A stretch of 64,000 nt of DNA from NCBI GenBank assembly GCA_024220505.1, contig JAKZZE010000022.1:248001-312000 (forward strand), given 5' to 3'. Below, piece after piece: positions 21,730 through 33,105 of this stretch. The notes beneath the pieces were generated by a model. That model ran no database searches and was not told where the DNA came from. It saw only the letters and a list, made by a program, of their open reading frames with translations. Both the position numbers and the translations under genes were made by a program. The DNA is from Rhizopus arrhizus (taxonomy: Eukaryota; Mucoromycota; Mucoromycetes; Mucorales; Rhizopodaceae). The stretch's first letter is position 1, and every line of letters begins with the position of its first letter.

Positions 21730-24247
21730 CCCAGGTTCTAACGGTTTGCCCTACGCTCTCTTGTCAGTTATCTTGCAAATATCTGAATGTCAATCAATTG
21801 CTGTTGAAGTCTTCAATGATGCTCTGAGTCTTGGAATTTTCCCTCCTTCGTAGTTTGACACCTGTGTTTCTCTTCTGCCGAAAAAAGGTGACCTTTCTGA
21901 TCTTCGGAATTGGCGCCCTATTTCGCTTATCATCACTGATGCCAAAGTTTTCACCCGGTTGCTCAATGGTCATTTATTGCTAACAGTATCTTCTTTGATC
22001 ACACCCTTCCAAACAGGCTTTAAGCGTGGCCGTTTTATCGCTGATAACGGTTTATTCATGAACCTTATTATGGACCATTGTTCGAACATAGACTCTTCAG
22101 CTGTTGGGTTGCTACTTGATCAAGAAAAAGCCTACGATCGTGTACATCCTGATTACCTCCGCCAAGTCCTCACGCGAATTGGTATTCCGGATTCATTTGT
22201 TGATTCCATTTGTCGACTCTTCTTTGGTACGTGCCTACGTGTCAACGTCAATGGTTTCCTTTCTGGCTCTGTTCCCCAGTTACGAGGTCTTCGACAAGGC
22301 GATCCTCTCTCTCCAGTGTTGTTCAACTTGGCTTTCGAACCTTTTCTTCGCAGTGTTTTGCATGACCCACTATTTAATGGTGTCTCTTTGCCAATCTCAA
22401 CACCTGCACCGGTCCCGTTGCCTCCTGACATGCCCGCCGTTAAGCTTCTTGCTTACACTGATGATGTTATTTGTCTTCTCAATGCTCCTTCTGACCTAGA
22501 CCGTCTAATTCAGCATTATACTGTTTACTCACAGGCCTCTAACGCCTCTCTCAATTATTCCAAGACTCAAGTCCTTTCGCTTTCTGGCTCCAGCTCTATT
22601 TATTCTACGACTTGGCGCTCCCCGCTACAATCGTATGATATTAATACCTGGCATGATTGTACTGTACCTGACCCGATCACTTACCTTGGATTTCCTCTCT
22701 CTTCGTCGATTACACAACGTGATTCATTTCTAGATAAGATACACACTAACATCGCTACAGCTTGCAAGATTCATTCACAGCGTTCTTTATCCGTCCGAGG
22801 GCGAGCTACCATTGTCAATTATTTGATTCTATCGAAACTTTGATATGTGTTGCGAGTCATTTGGGTTCCTGTCGCTTTTTTAGATAAAATCAAGTCTGCT
22901 GTTTCTCGTTTCCTTACTACTGGTATCTTTCCACGACTTAGTTTCGCTACCATGTGTTTGCCGCGTGTTCTGGGTGGTTTAGGTGTCTTTGATCCGGCCG
23001 TTCAACAACGTGCACTTCAAATGAGATGGCTTGTTCCTTTGCTCCAACCTAGCCATCCTCCCTCTGATGCTGTACGCGCTCTTCGTAAATCTATTGTCTT
23101 GCCTTGGCTAGCACATTATATTTATTTTCATTCTGTTGCTGACGTTACTTCTGAGACCTCTTGGGACTATCGTCTTCCTTTTCTATTTCCCGATCTTCGG
23201 CGTCCTGTGCTTTGTGCTTCCCGTGTTCTTTCTCTTTTGTTTGCTGCTGTTGATGCTTTACTTCGTAATTGGTCGCATGTTGTGATTAATTCGATTATTG
23301 CGTTGGCTCTTCCTGTGATGGCTCTTACTCTTAGTCCTGATCCTTCTCTAGTTATACCGAAATCTTTTAATAAACAGCGTGGTGATAACATTTTCATTAT
23401 TGATTTGACTTCTCTTATTACTCGTGCTCGTCAACCCACTGAATTGCCATCGTTTCCTAGGCTTTGCAAGAGATTTCTTAAGATTGTCTCTGACTCCCAA
23501 CTCTCTTTGGCTCCATTCTTCTTGCGTACCTTTCTCATCAGCGCCAGTGCTAGTCAAGCTAATCCAGCTTTTGATCCCGTATCACACGACCGCATTGATG
23601 TTTCTCCTTTTATGGATGCTCTGTTTAGTTTATCACCCTCAAGTGTCCATATCACGGATCACTCGCTTTCTCCTCATTGCGCACTAGATTCTTCCTTTTA
23701 TCGTAGCCTGTTGAGCTCAAATTCTCCCGCTGTTACTATCTCATGGAAAAACTTTTGGTCGTATTCGTTGTCTCATCATGGCCGTAACGTCTGGTATCGT
23801 CTGCTTCATGGTAAAATTCCTTGTCGTGAATTGATGCACAAGATAGTTCCTTTGCCTGTCCCTGATGGAGCTTGTATCCTATGTGGTCAATCAGATTCAG
23901 TTGATCATTTTCTCTTCCGTCGTCCCCACAAGTTACCATTCTGGTCTTCAATTTGGAACCGATACTTCCATCGCTCTTTCGACACATATAGACTTACCCA
24001 GGCATTGTTTTATTTGAATCTTCCTGCTTGCAAACTCCTTTGGATGCCTGCCCCCTCTGTCATCCTCGGTGCTGCACTGGTCACCCTTTGGAAAGCATAT
24101 TGGCGCCTTGCTTTTGACAACATCCCTTTCTGCCTTGCTCCCACTTTGATTGCTGCCGAGAAGCTTATCGCTCACTTTGCGAACGAACAAACCTCTGGTC
24201 AAGGCGATTCTGCTTTCGCCATTCCGCATGTCACCTTTGACATGTAA
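21715..24247 (+). pseudogene. LINE reverse transcriptase (ORF2 remainder), two nonsense codons
   Basis: One frame covers the polymerase and C-terminal domain, broken only by TAG at 21851 and TGA at 22841, both at positions where the family has Trp. Reverse transcriptase motifs appear in order: SSPGSNGLPYALL, NWRPISLI, QTGFKRGRFIADN, LLDQEKAYDRVHPDYL, GLRQGDPLSPVLFNLAFEP and the catalytic LLAYTDDV (Thr in place of the usual Ala). Late in the C-terminal region is a zinc-knuckle-like CILCGQSDSVDHFLF, whose last Cys seems replaced by Arg. The N-terminal endonuclease domain is absent. Confidence 0.9.
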
Positions 24248-24355
24248 TATTTATACCTCATTCCAAAATTTTAAAAAAATCCAAAAACATTTTAATGTGA
24301 CTTTTATGCACATTTAATAAAATTCGGGCTCATCACTCCTTACAAACAAAAAAAA

Positions 24356-24418
24356 ATGTTGTCGCCATTGGGTGCATTTATTTTCGACCACAGGCGAATT
24401 TACTTTTCGAAAAGAGTG
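24356..24418 (-). repeat. Right terminal inverted repeat of the Tc1-type element
   Basis: Inverted partner of the left end; its outer bases GAGTG adjoin the TA at 24419-24420. The inner edge touches the A-tract of the LINE. Confidence 0.85.
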
Positions 24419-24432
24419 TACAGAAAGGTGGA
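24418..24432 (+). repeat. Target-site duplication, left copy (15 bp)
   Basis: GTACAGAAAGGTGGA, identical to 25424-25438. It overlaps the last base of the Tc1-type element and its TA, so this insertion is probably the later event. Confidence 0.85.
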
Positions 24433-25423
24433 GGACTCTTTCGCTTCCCCAACACTTTTGATAATTTTTTTTCCTTTTAAGGAAATAACTCATCATGTCC
24501 ACCCACCTTCAAACCATTTAACGATTACAAAATGAACTCGCAATCGTTAATGCCAAGATACACCAGTTGCAACAGGAAAACGCTTCTTTGCGGGAAGCAA
24601 GTATCCTCTGAACCCACACCAACTGTAAACTCCAGTCCTCCTTCTGAATCTACTCCCCCCTCCTCCAAACGTCCACGCTCCCCCAGCAATGATGCTGCTC
24701 CTCCCACAACCAAGGTATCTAAGCTTCCAAATCCCAAACCCAAACACAGGTTAGCTGCCATTGCTCGACAATTTTCCTCTCCTGCTGCTCCTTCCAGCTT
24801 CACGTTTATTCACGTTCCCATTCACCGTCGCCTCCCCATCCATCAACTCCGTGCTAACCTTCGTGAGTTGCACATTAACACACGCCGCATTCTGGATATT
24901 CAATATTCAGATCGAAATGTGGTCAGCTTCCTTATCCATACCGGTTTCGAACCTGAGCTCCGTTCTCAGCTGTACAAACACAAAATCACTATTCGTGACG
25001 ACTTTGACCCTCTGAGCCCCTCCATCGTTCGTGATCCTACACTTCTCAATGAATCCATTGAAAGAAAAACTAAACTTGCTCGTCATGTATTCCTCCAACG
25101 ACTTTGTTTTGCTTTCCGCCGTCTCAAGGCTCCTCTTTACAATCCTGTCACTAAATACTTTCTCCAATCTGGGCTCATAGACCTCAATTTCTTGGAGTCT
25201 TTTGATCTCGCTCTCCCTTACAACTATCACAACCCTCTCCTAGACAAGATCTAGAGCTCTTTTCTACCTCTTCCCTTTCCTTTCCTTTTTCCTTTTTGAC
25301 TATCAAAAAGGTTTTTAGCACTCTTTTATCCTCTCTTTGATCTGACCCGGGCAATTCAATCCCAGAAGTGATTATGTGCTCAATTGAGTTATCTTAAATT
25401 TAAAATAAAAATACCCTTTAATC
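24433..25423 (+). mobile_element. Truncated LINE copy carrying only ORF1
   Basis: A 991-bp insertion bounded by exact 15-bp duplications. It contains a short 5' leader, a broken ORF1 and a 3' end with AAATAAAAATA-type sequence rather than a long poly(A). No reverse transcriptase is present, so it must have been mobilised by another element or truncated at insertion. Confidence 0.85.
24495..25254 (+). pseudogene. LINE ORF1 protein, one stop and one frameshift
   Basis: ATG 24495 opens MSTHLQTI, then TAA at 24519, then a coiled-coil (NELAIVNAKIHQLQQENASL) ending near 24610 in that frame. The downstream frame, open from 24532 to 25254, gives a Ser/Pro-rich linker with a basic patch (SSKRPRSPS) and the conserved body (FTFIHVPIHRRLPIHQLRAN, NTRRILDIQYSDRNVVSFL, HKITIRDDFDPLSP). 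This is the layout of ORF1 proteins of mucoralean LINEs. The frameshift lies close to 24600-24615. Confidence 0.75.
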
Positions 25424-25438
25424 GTACAGAAAGGTGGA
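25424..25438 (+). repeat. Target-site duplication, right copy (15 bp)
   Basis: Exact copy of 24418-24432. The flanking bases differ on both sides, so the duplication is exactly this long. Confidence 0.85.
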
Positions 25439-26520
25439 CGACAGCAAGTTGGCGAAACGTCGTGCAGGCTTCAAAAATTAAGATTGGCATGGATCATAGT
25501 ATTATATGATAATTGGAAATTGCGTGTCTGCGAGTCGAATGGATTTAAAAAGCAAATGCTTCAAAAAGGCATGGTTTTAGTTGAGTCAGCTCGCCAAACA
25601 GGTGGCAGAGTATCGCTTATTTACGGACCACCATTTGAATAATCTAATTTTTTGACAACGTCGATGGATATCAACTTGGACTTGATTTTATCTGTAATCA
25701 ACAATCATCACCTACTTACTATCATTCCCATCATGACAGAGCTCGATGACAAACAAATGTCTATCAGCATGACAAATGATATTCTGAGGCTAATACAAAG
25801 GCTAGCCAATTAAGCAGTAAATCTGAAATCGAGTCATTCCAAGGTTGTTATTATAAAAAAAAAGAATAGTATGTCTAACCATATGATACCAAATACAACA
25901 CATAACTTGATCAATTTGAAGGAAGAGTACGCGGATATAGAGTCTGCATCTCTGCAACAATTTCCCAAATTGCAGATTGCTTATCCTCACACATTGGAAA
26001 GCCTCAATATGGGTTAAAATTGCTTGCAGCGATAACCTAGTACATCACTTGTCATCATAACTTCTACTTTTTCTCTATCTTCAATGCATATCGTCAAATT
26101 TATCACAAACAAGCCTCTCTATTCTTCATCTTTACTATATCCGTATTAACCAAGCACGAACAACTGTTTTTCGAGAAGGCATCAAGATTAACAACTTAAA
26201 AAATGTGAGCAATTCCGATCTGATCAATTTGATTGGACTTTTAGAACAAAAAGTTTAACACAAAATATTTTTGCGGAAGACTCGAGTAATTCCTAACGAG
26301 GGCTTCTATCGTTAATGTGTATGAAGGAGCAATGATTATGATGTATGAAAACCATATAGATCAATACCTCAAATTTACGCCTACCTTGATAAATATATCA
26401 TCGTACCTTCAAGCCAAGTTATTGGATTGACAGATACCTTGTGGAAACGAATGCGTGATACATATCCTAAATTATTCTGGAGAAGTCCAGAAGATAACAA
26501 GCTAAACTAATGGTAATTTG
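25439..26520 (+). pseudogene. 3' relics of the interrupted gene
   Basis: Coding-like stretches in several frames with stops between them: WRNVVQASKIKIGMDHSII up to about 25505, then after a one-base shift DNWKLRVCESNGFKK and GRVSLIYGPPFE to 25640; INNHHLLTIIPIMTELDD near 25700; NQARTTVFREGIKINNL near 26150; and YLDKYIIVPSSQVIGL near 26400. They read like a decayed gene, but I recognise no family. 26521-26969 holds no coding signal and includes the promoter of the next gene. Confidence 0.35.
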
Positions 26521-26898
26521 AACTTTCTGACAGCTATTTGATTCCCAAAGGCTTTAGTTATATCTTATTTTAGTATGGTCAAAAAGACCATAAACCAATA
26601 TAGAATTATGCTCAAACTATAAAATCAATTTCATATTCTTTTTTGGCAACTTCAACTGATTATGTAATCAATCTTCCAGGTGACGCTAAAAAATCTCATG
26701 TTTAATTTTTCTCCCTTTTCTCAGCTTACAAAAGAAAATTTGCTGTGCATGAAAGCTTATTCATTAGTTTATCGATAAATAAATTGTCGATAAAGCAGTA
26801 ATACATCATCCCTCTTTTCTTTCCCTTCTTTTCCCGCACAATTTAAAATTTAATATTCTTTTGATGGCGGAAAAAATAAATTGAAATAGCGCTACTTC

Positions 26899-26907
26899 TA
26901 TATAAAG
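26899..26907 (+). promoter_or_regulatory. TATA box of the dehydratase gene
   Basis: TATATAAAG 63 bases before the chosen ATG at 26970. It argues against any start further upstream, including the poly(T)-encoded hydrophobic extension. Confidence 0.6.
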
Positions 26908-26969
26908 TGGACTTTGATATTTTTTTGGACCCCATTTTCTTAGTCCTATTTTTTTTTTTTTTTCCATCG

Positions 26970-28382
26970 ATGCAACAAGGACAACTAGAAAAACATGCTG
27001 AACTTGTAAAAACCATTAGTGATTTTGATCTACAAGATATTGGGGAAAGAGTATCTTACTTAGCTAATGACCTTGGAAATGTTAAGAACATATTAGTCAC
27101 AGGAGGAGCAGGCTTTATGTAAGCAGAAGATTTTTTTTATCGTAAGTGGGATTCTAAAACATGATATAATATAGAGGATCCTTTCTTGTAAGAAAACTAG
27201 TTGTATTGTATCCAGAATATCATATTTATGTAGTCGATAAACTTGATTATTGTGGATCTTTACATAATTTAAAATCAGTTAAAGAGTTTCCCAACTTTAC
27301 ATTTGTTCGGGTAAATAAAAATAAAAAGAAAAGGGTCTTTTCTAAACACTTTTTTTTTCTTAGGGCGATATTACTTCAGCTGATTTTATTACCTTTTTAT
27401 TAAAAGATAAAAGCATTGATGTCATATTTCATTTAGCAGCACAAACTCATGTTGATAATTCTTTTGGAGATTCATTTGAATTTACAAAGTAAGAATTATA
27501 AAAAGAAAAAGGAGCAGGTTCATATGTTAACCTCTTCATAGAAATAATGTCATGGGAACTCATATACTTTTAGAAGCCGCTAAAATAAGAAAGATTACAC
27601 GATTTATTCATGTCAGCACAGATGAAGTTTATGGTGAAGTCATTAATGGTGTAAGGCAAAAAGCAACTGAAAAAAAAAAAGAAGAAACTTATTTTTATTA
27701 TTTAGCCAGATTGCCCTGAGGATACTATCTTGTCTCCTTCTAATCCTTATTCCGCAACAAAAGCAGCCGCTGAATGCCTAGTGAAAGCATATCATAAGTC
27801 ATTTGGTTTACCAATCATGATTACTCGATCCAACAATGTCTATGGCCCTTACCAATTCCCTGAAAAAATTACATCTAAATTTGTTTGCAGTTTACTTAAA
27901 GGCAAAAAGTGCTATATTCATGGTGATGGACAGAATTCACGAAAATATTTGTATGCTGCTGATGTAGCTGATGCGATTGATATCATATTTCATAAAGGAA
28001 GTATAGGCGAAACATATAATATTGGCTCACCCTCAGAAATATCCAACCTTGAAATGGCAAAGAGATTGATCTTGTTATTTGGTTATAAGGAAAATGAAAT
28101 GGAAGAGCATATTGAATTCGTTAGAGACAGGGCATTCAATGATAGAAGATATGCTATAGATTGTTCAAAATTAGAAAAGTTGGGTTGGTCACCTAGAATG
28201 ACATTTGATGAAGGGCTATTAAAAACGAGTAAGGATATTGCTATGAATGCTATGAATATACTAATAACTTTATAGTTGAATGGTATAGACAATGTACAGA
28301 CACTTGGTGGGGTGATATAAGTAGTGCACTTATTCCACATCCATTTAAAGTAATCCCTTCTTATGATGAATCCGCCATCTAG
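26970..28382 (+). CDS. NDP-glucose 4,6-dehydratase (RmlB/TGDS type)
   Basis: Six exons, 26970-27118, 27175-27310, 27364-27488, 27542-27650, 27706-28228 and 28276-28382, give 382 residues. It is an extended short-chain dehydrogenase: NAD-binding glycine motif GGAGFIGS (split by intron 1), HLAAQTHVDNS, catalytic STDEVYGE, the YSATK catalytic Tyr/Lys, and the family signature RSNNVYGPYQFPEK. The substrate tail motif HGDGQNSRKYLYAADVADA is also typical. These enzymes turn dTDP- or UDP-glucose into the 4-keto-6-deoxy sugar, the first step to rhamnose-like sugars; the nucleotide used here cannot be told. The start at 26970 follows the TATA box. A 50-residue N-terminal extension precedes the Rossmann fold. 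The next gene is convergent. Confidence 0.92.
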
Positions 28383-28544
28383 AATACTATTAAATTATCA
28401 TTCCTTTGTTTTTCACCTAAAGCACACTGTTATGTATAAATAAATTAGTTGAATAAATAGAATTGCCTTAAAGCTAAATAAAATAATTGGGGCAAATGGT
28501 TCTGATAAAAAACAATATTCGATTTATGGATATTGATGATTATT

Positions 28545-29928
28545 CTATAATTGATTGCTTTCAACTGTTTCTTCTTGGATTTTTATCTTTGCTTCTCTTA
28601 ATGTATTGGTATTAACCATAAAAAACCCTATTATTACAAATAGAGCACCAATGGAATAGCGAGCGTTAGGTATAATGCTGTTAAAGATGACATCACCTAT
28701 TAAAGCAAGAGGTGTCTATTTGAAATATGTCAAGAAGAGGGTGCGAATGATTATTTAATCACTTACAGTTAATGATATACCAAGTGTGACTACAAGAGGA
28801 GAAGTCATTAACATGGATAATAACCAAAGATAATCCGATCTAAATAAATAATAAATGTTTGATGTATAGGCATCCAGGGCACTTACAAAAAGGTGCCAAT
28901 GAAAGCATTTAAAAAGATGACAAGCCATAAAATACCATCCATAGGTATTTCAAATGTTTCTATTCCAAAGTAATCGAGTATAGGTATAGCAGGCCATAAT
29001 AATAATATATTAAAGGCACCAACAAATCCAAAAAACAATGGCATATCAATCCTATCTTCACTTCCTATTTTTAACTTTAAAAAGATTGTATAGCAGCCAT
29101 AAAAGATCGCGCCCGATAAAGCAAGGATGTCGCCAACCAGTGGAGAAGGTGCATGAGGATCATTTAGGATATGATCTGAATAGGAAACAAGTATTACGCC
29201 TGCAATACTAAATCAACCATTGAGACTTTGAAATTCCACTTTAATTCATTCATACCTGATAATCACTGCAACAAATTTAATCAAGTTTAGCCTTTCAACT
29301 TTAAACAAAGCACCTATGGCTAAAGTAAACAAGCCAGACATGGAAGATAAAATGGTACTACTGCCAACTGTTGTATAAGCTAAACTTGTGTTAGTTGTAA
29401 AATTAGCAAAGAACCACAAGAAACAAAACATGAAGCTTAGTTTCATTGTTTCTTGGGTGGATAGAAGTTGATGTGTTGATGTCAAAGCAGGAACCGCAGC
29501 ATAAGTCTGTTGGGTTGATAATAAGTTGCTCGGTACGACTTTCCACTTTTATAAATCTTCTCCTTTTTTGTATGGCTTACCTTTACACTGGTATTAAGTA
29601 ATCTAAATAACCATATAAACAAGAAGAAATGGGAAGAGGAAAAAAAAAAAAAGAGCTTACTTTTCATGATAAAGTCTTTTAATTAAAAAGGGTAAAAGAT
29701 AAAGTGAAAATGTGGCTGTATTCAGGTAGGTGATTAAAAATGGCTTATTATAATTCATTTCACCAAATAATCTCTACAACTCGATAAACAAGAAAACTAT
29801 ATGTAATGCATAAAGGTAAAACGTACATTCATCGCAAATGATGACCCAACCCATATGAATACAACTCCAAAAAGGGCCATCACTCCTTCCCAATACTTTC
29901 TAGATATGACTTGCTTTGTATCTGACAT
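28545..29928 (-). CDS. SLC35F5/Thi74-like drug/metabolite transporter
   Basis: Seven exons on the minus strand, 29827-29928, 29661-29773, 29581-29602 (a 22-nt micro-exon), 29256-29506, 28887-29207, 28767-28839 and 28545-28715, join without a break into 350 residues. About ten hydrophobic segments are seen. Family landmarks are TMKLSFMFCFLWFFANF, LAYTTVGSSTILSSMSGLF, ALFKVERL and SDYLWLLSMLMTSPLVV. Relatives are human SLC35F5 and yeast Thi74/Yml018c, of the DMT superfamily; they sit in internal or vacuolar membranes and their substrates are largely unknown. The gap between the first and second membrane segments is shorter than in human SLC35F5. It is divergent from the apyrase gene, 393 bases away. 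Confidence 0.88.
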
Positions 29929-30321
29929 GAATGGACAAAAGAAAGAAGAAAAATATTACAGCAAAAAATTAGAAATTTTATCATGGAATTCATTGGCTCA
30001 TTTCTTATATAAATGACGATAAGGACAGCACTTTTTTATTTGTTGATCTGCATTGAACTGATTCCCCTTTATTTTGAGCCACACAATCAACTTTGGGCTG
30101 AGCTCAAAATTTAATAAAAATTGAAATAATTTAATCAAACGATTGCTATATTCTCTTTCTATCTTCAACTTCTTTGAAGTCTTGTTCTTTCCTTTATAAT
30201 TTATTTTAACTTCTTTCTTTTTATATAAAAAGGTAAAACAATAAATCCTTTTATTAATAATTGGTACCTTTTTTGTTTATTCCTAAAGCATGTGAGCAGA
30301 TTGTTTTTTTTACCAAAAAAA
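29929..30321. promoter_or_regulatory. Divergent promoter region with TATA box
   Basis: This region serves the SLC35-type gene to the left and the apyrase gene to the right. TATATAAAA at 30222-30230 lies about 92 bases before the apyrase start and is the likely TATA box for that gene. Confidence 0.5.
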
Positions 30322-32798
30322 ATGTCATTAGATGTCAGACGTCCATCTACTGAAGATTGGAACAAGAATAGAAAATATGGTGTTATAATTGATGCTGGCT
30401 CATCTGGTTCAAGAGTTTATGTTTATTCTTGGAAAGATCATGAACATGCAAAAAAAATATTTACAGTAGACGAATTGAAAGGAAAAATACCCATTGTTGA
30501 AAGAGCTGATTATAACGGTCTTAAATGGACAAGTAGAGAAGAACCAGGTACAACAAATAGACAAATAAAGAAGGGGGGGGAGAAAAGAAAAGCTTATAAC
30601 TCTTTATAGGTATTTCTACCTTTGGATCAAGACCATCTGAAGTAGGTGAACATTTAGATATGTTGCTTGATTTTGCAAAAGAAGTTGTTCCAGCTGATAG
30701 CCATTCTTCAACTCCCATCTTTTTAATGGCAACTGCTGGTATGCGTCTATTACCTGAAGATCAGCAAAAGGAATTATTAAGTTCTACATGTCAATATATT
30801 CGTAAATCCTCATTCTTTATGAGTGATTGTAACAGTCACGTGAGGATCATCTCAGGTGAACTTGAAGGGGTCTATGGCTGGGTCGCCGTTAATTATTTGA
30901 TGGGTGGGTTTGATAGCAGCATCAAAGCCTATGTTGATGGAAAGACAGAGGAGCAGCATCATACTTTCGGATTTTTGGATATGGGTGGTGCATCAGCCCA
31001 GATTGCCTTTGAACCAGAACATCATCAGAAGGAAGAACACAGAGATGATTTGACACGAGTAACATTAAGAACGCTCGATGGACGACCGGTAGATTACGAT
31101 GTGTTTGTAACTACCTTTTTAGGATACGGTAGTAATGAAGCCAGAAGGCGGTATCTAGAGAAGCGTATAGAACAAGTTTTTAAAGAATCGAGCGAAAAAA
31201 AAAATTTACTGGATGAGCATCATCAGTTACATTTAGATGATCCCTGTCTTCCCCTGAATCTCAATATCACTGATACTCACTCAGCCAGCGTTCCTCTTTA
31301 TCTACATGGAACAGGTAACTTTGATGAATGCATCCAAAACACTGTGTCTTTGCTCAATAAAGATGCTGCCTGTCCTACTCAACCCTGCTTGTTCAATGGC
31401 GTCCATACGCCTACTATTGACTGGTCTGTAAACAAATTTGTTGGTATCTCTGAATACTGGTATTCATCTCACGATATACTCGGGTTGGGAGGCGTTTATG
31501 ACTTTACAGAATATGAAGAGAAGGCAGCAACTTATTGTGGTAAAGACTGGAGCTTGACCACAGATGATCATAAGGACTTGAGTACGGCAGAGATAAATCG
31601 GTATCAAATGCAGTGCTTTAAATCAGCTTGGATTGTAAATGTCTTGCATGAAGGCATACAAATTCCCCGTATAAAAAACCCAAGTGGTCACTACAATTTA
31701 ACAGAGGATGAAGATCTACTAGAGCAAGTGATTGAAAGCGTAGATTCAAAGAACTGGCAACCCCTCTTTCAAAGCATTGATACAATTAATGATATTCAAG
31801 TCTCCTGGACACTGGGCGCCATGTTACTGCATGTTGCTAATCAAATACCTCTTGTGGATCATGATGATGGATTCCTAGGCCATAACACTGATGATGAAGC
31901 CGTACACGAGATTGCGGATGGTGTCAGTGACAATCATAGAGAGAGCGGAGGATTTTTAAAGGAGGAAACAAAATCGACAGCTGCTGTAGGTGCTGTTTTC
32001 TTTTTACTTCTCCTTGCTCTTTTCGCTTTCTTTCTTTGCAAGAGAATTCGTAAAAGACGTGGCTTTAATATCGGTACCAGTGGTGGCCTCTTGGGCAGTG
32101 ACCCTTCTTCATTGTCTACTGCGCGTCGACCTTTCCAATCTCTCCTATCTTCCATGGGCAAAGCTTTGTCGAAATCAACGATTGCCATTCGTCATTGGGC
32201 ATCACGCATTCTAATTAGAAACCCTGGACATTACACGGCTGTTAACACAACAGATGTCATGCTCGATTCATTTGATGAAACTCAAATTAGTAGTGGGAAT
32301 AATGATGTGGTGACTATCAATATGATCAATGGAGATCGATCACTAGGGCCTTCACCCAAACCTCCTAGTGTGGTTTCAAAACAATATTGGAACAAGAAAC
32401 GATACAGTGGTGATAGCCAAAACACCCTCTTTCCAGCGAATGAGAATGGTATCATCGAGGGAGGTGTGCTTCCTTTTAGGGCAGCCTCTACACTAGGCCT
32501 TGCTAATCGAAATAGTAGCTCGTCGAACCTTGCAGCACGTACAGGGAGTGCACCTAACCTACCTGGTTTACTCGCGGATCGTTCACCTTCACCTTTGGCC
32601 TATGAAACAATGACACGATCAAGGTCACGTATGGGATTTGTGATTCATGAACAGTCTGATGAAGACGAATATGTTGCCCATGATACACCACTGTCTGAAA
32701 ACACAGCAGCTACACTTTGGCTACAGCAACAAACAGGCAGTAGATTGGGGAGTCCAAGGGGAAGTCCTAGAGGAAGCTTAGAGGAAAGGAGGAGATGA
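30322..32798 (+). CDS. YND1: Apyrase / nucleoside diphosphatase (GDA1-CD39 family, Ynd1-like)
   Basis: Two exons, 30322-30547 and 30610-32798, encode 804 residues. Apyrase conserved regions are clear: ACR1 IDAGSSGSRVYVY (about residue 25), ACR2 ATAGMRLL, ACR3 ISGELEGVYGWVAVNYL and ACR4 LDMGGASAQIAF. A membrane segment (GAVFFLLLLALFAFFLC) near residue 560 is followed by a basic stop-transfer run and a Ser/Arg-rich cytosolic tail with SPRGSPRGS. This is the layout of yeast Ynd1, which hydrolyses nucleoside tri- and diphosphates in the Golgi lumen so that sugar-nucleotide exchange and glycosylation can continue. The intron is at the phase-1 Gly codon of EEPG-ISTFG. No N-terminal membrane segment is present, unlike Gda1, which favours the Ynd1 branch. 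Confidence 0.93.
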
Positions 32799-33105
32799 AA
32801 GGAAGACGCAGAATGATATATATAGAAAAAATATTTATATACAAATTAATTCTTTTATACAAATATACCTCTTTAACATTAATAACTCACACACACATAT
32901 ATATTTACAGTGTGTTAATAAAAGAATCCATATAAAAACTACATGAAAAAAAAGAGAGAATGTATTTTATATAGAAAAAAAATTCAAAAGGATGTAAAGA
33001 AAAAGAATCTTTATAGAAAGGAAAGCTCGTGAATGAGATGTAAAGTAAGCGAATGATCATTATGTGTGACTAAATGAAATATTAAGAGCGCATTGAATTA
33101 TACAT
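32799..33105. other. Convergent intergenic region
   Basis: About 300 bases between the 3' ends of the apyrase and Rab5 genes, AT-rich with a CACACATATATAT stretch (32890-32905). It probably holds both terminators and the Rab5 3' UTR. Confidence 0.4.

Larger units (their letters stand above)
21340..24355 (+). mobile_element. Internally deleted non-LTR retrotransposon (LINE)
   Basis: A plus-strand LINE ends in a short A-tract (24347-24355) right against the right inverted repeat of the Tc1-type element. It keeps an N-terminal ORF1 piece followed almost at once by the reverse transcriptase; the rest of ORF1 and the endonuclease domain of ORF2 are missing. The left border is approximate, and I could not find its target-site duplication. 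Confidence 0.8.
17133..24418 (+). mobile_element. Degenerate Tc1/mariner-type DNA transposon with a nested LINE
   Basis: Inverted ends of about 63 bp begin CACTCTTTC and are flanked on both sides by TA (17131-17132 and 24419-24420), the target duplication of the Tc1/mariner/IS630 superfamily. The left end carries a broken DDE transposase on the plus strand, matching that superfamily. The right half carries a decayed zinc-finger ORF on the minus strand and a deleted LINE that ends next to the right inverted repeat. Without the LINE the element would be about 4.3 kb. Both ORFs are dead, so it cannot move itself. Homology of the two ends is seen directly; that the minus-strand ORF belongs to the element is inference. 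Confidence 0.75.

Noticed and set aside
26907..26969. Possible N-terminal hydrophobic extension of the NDP-glucose dehydratase
   Set aside because: It has no ATG start, is encoded by a poly(T) tract and begins at the TATA box, so it is probably untranslated leader.
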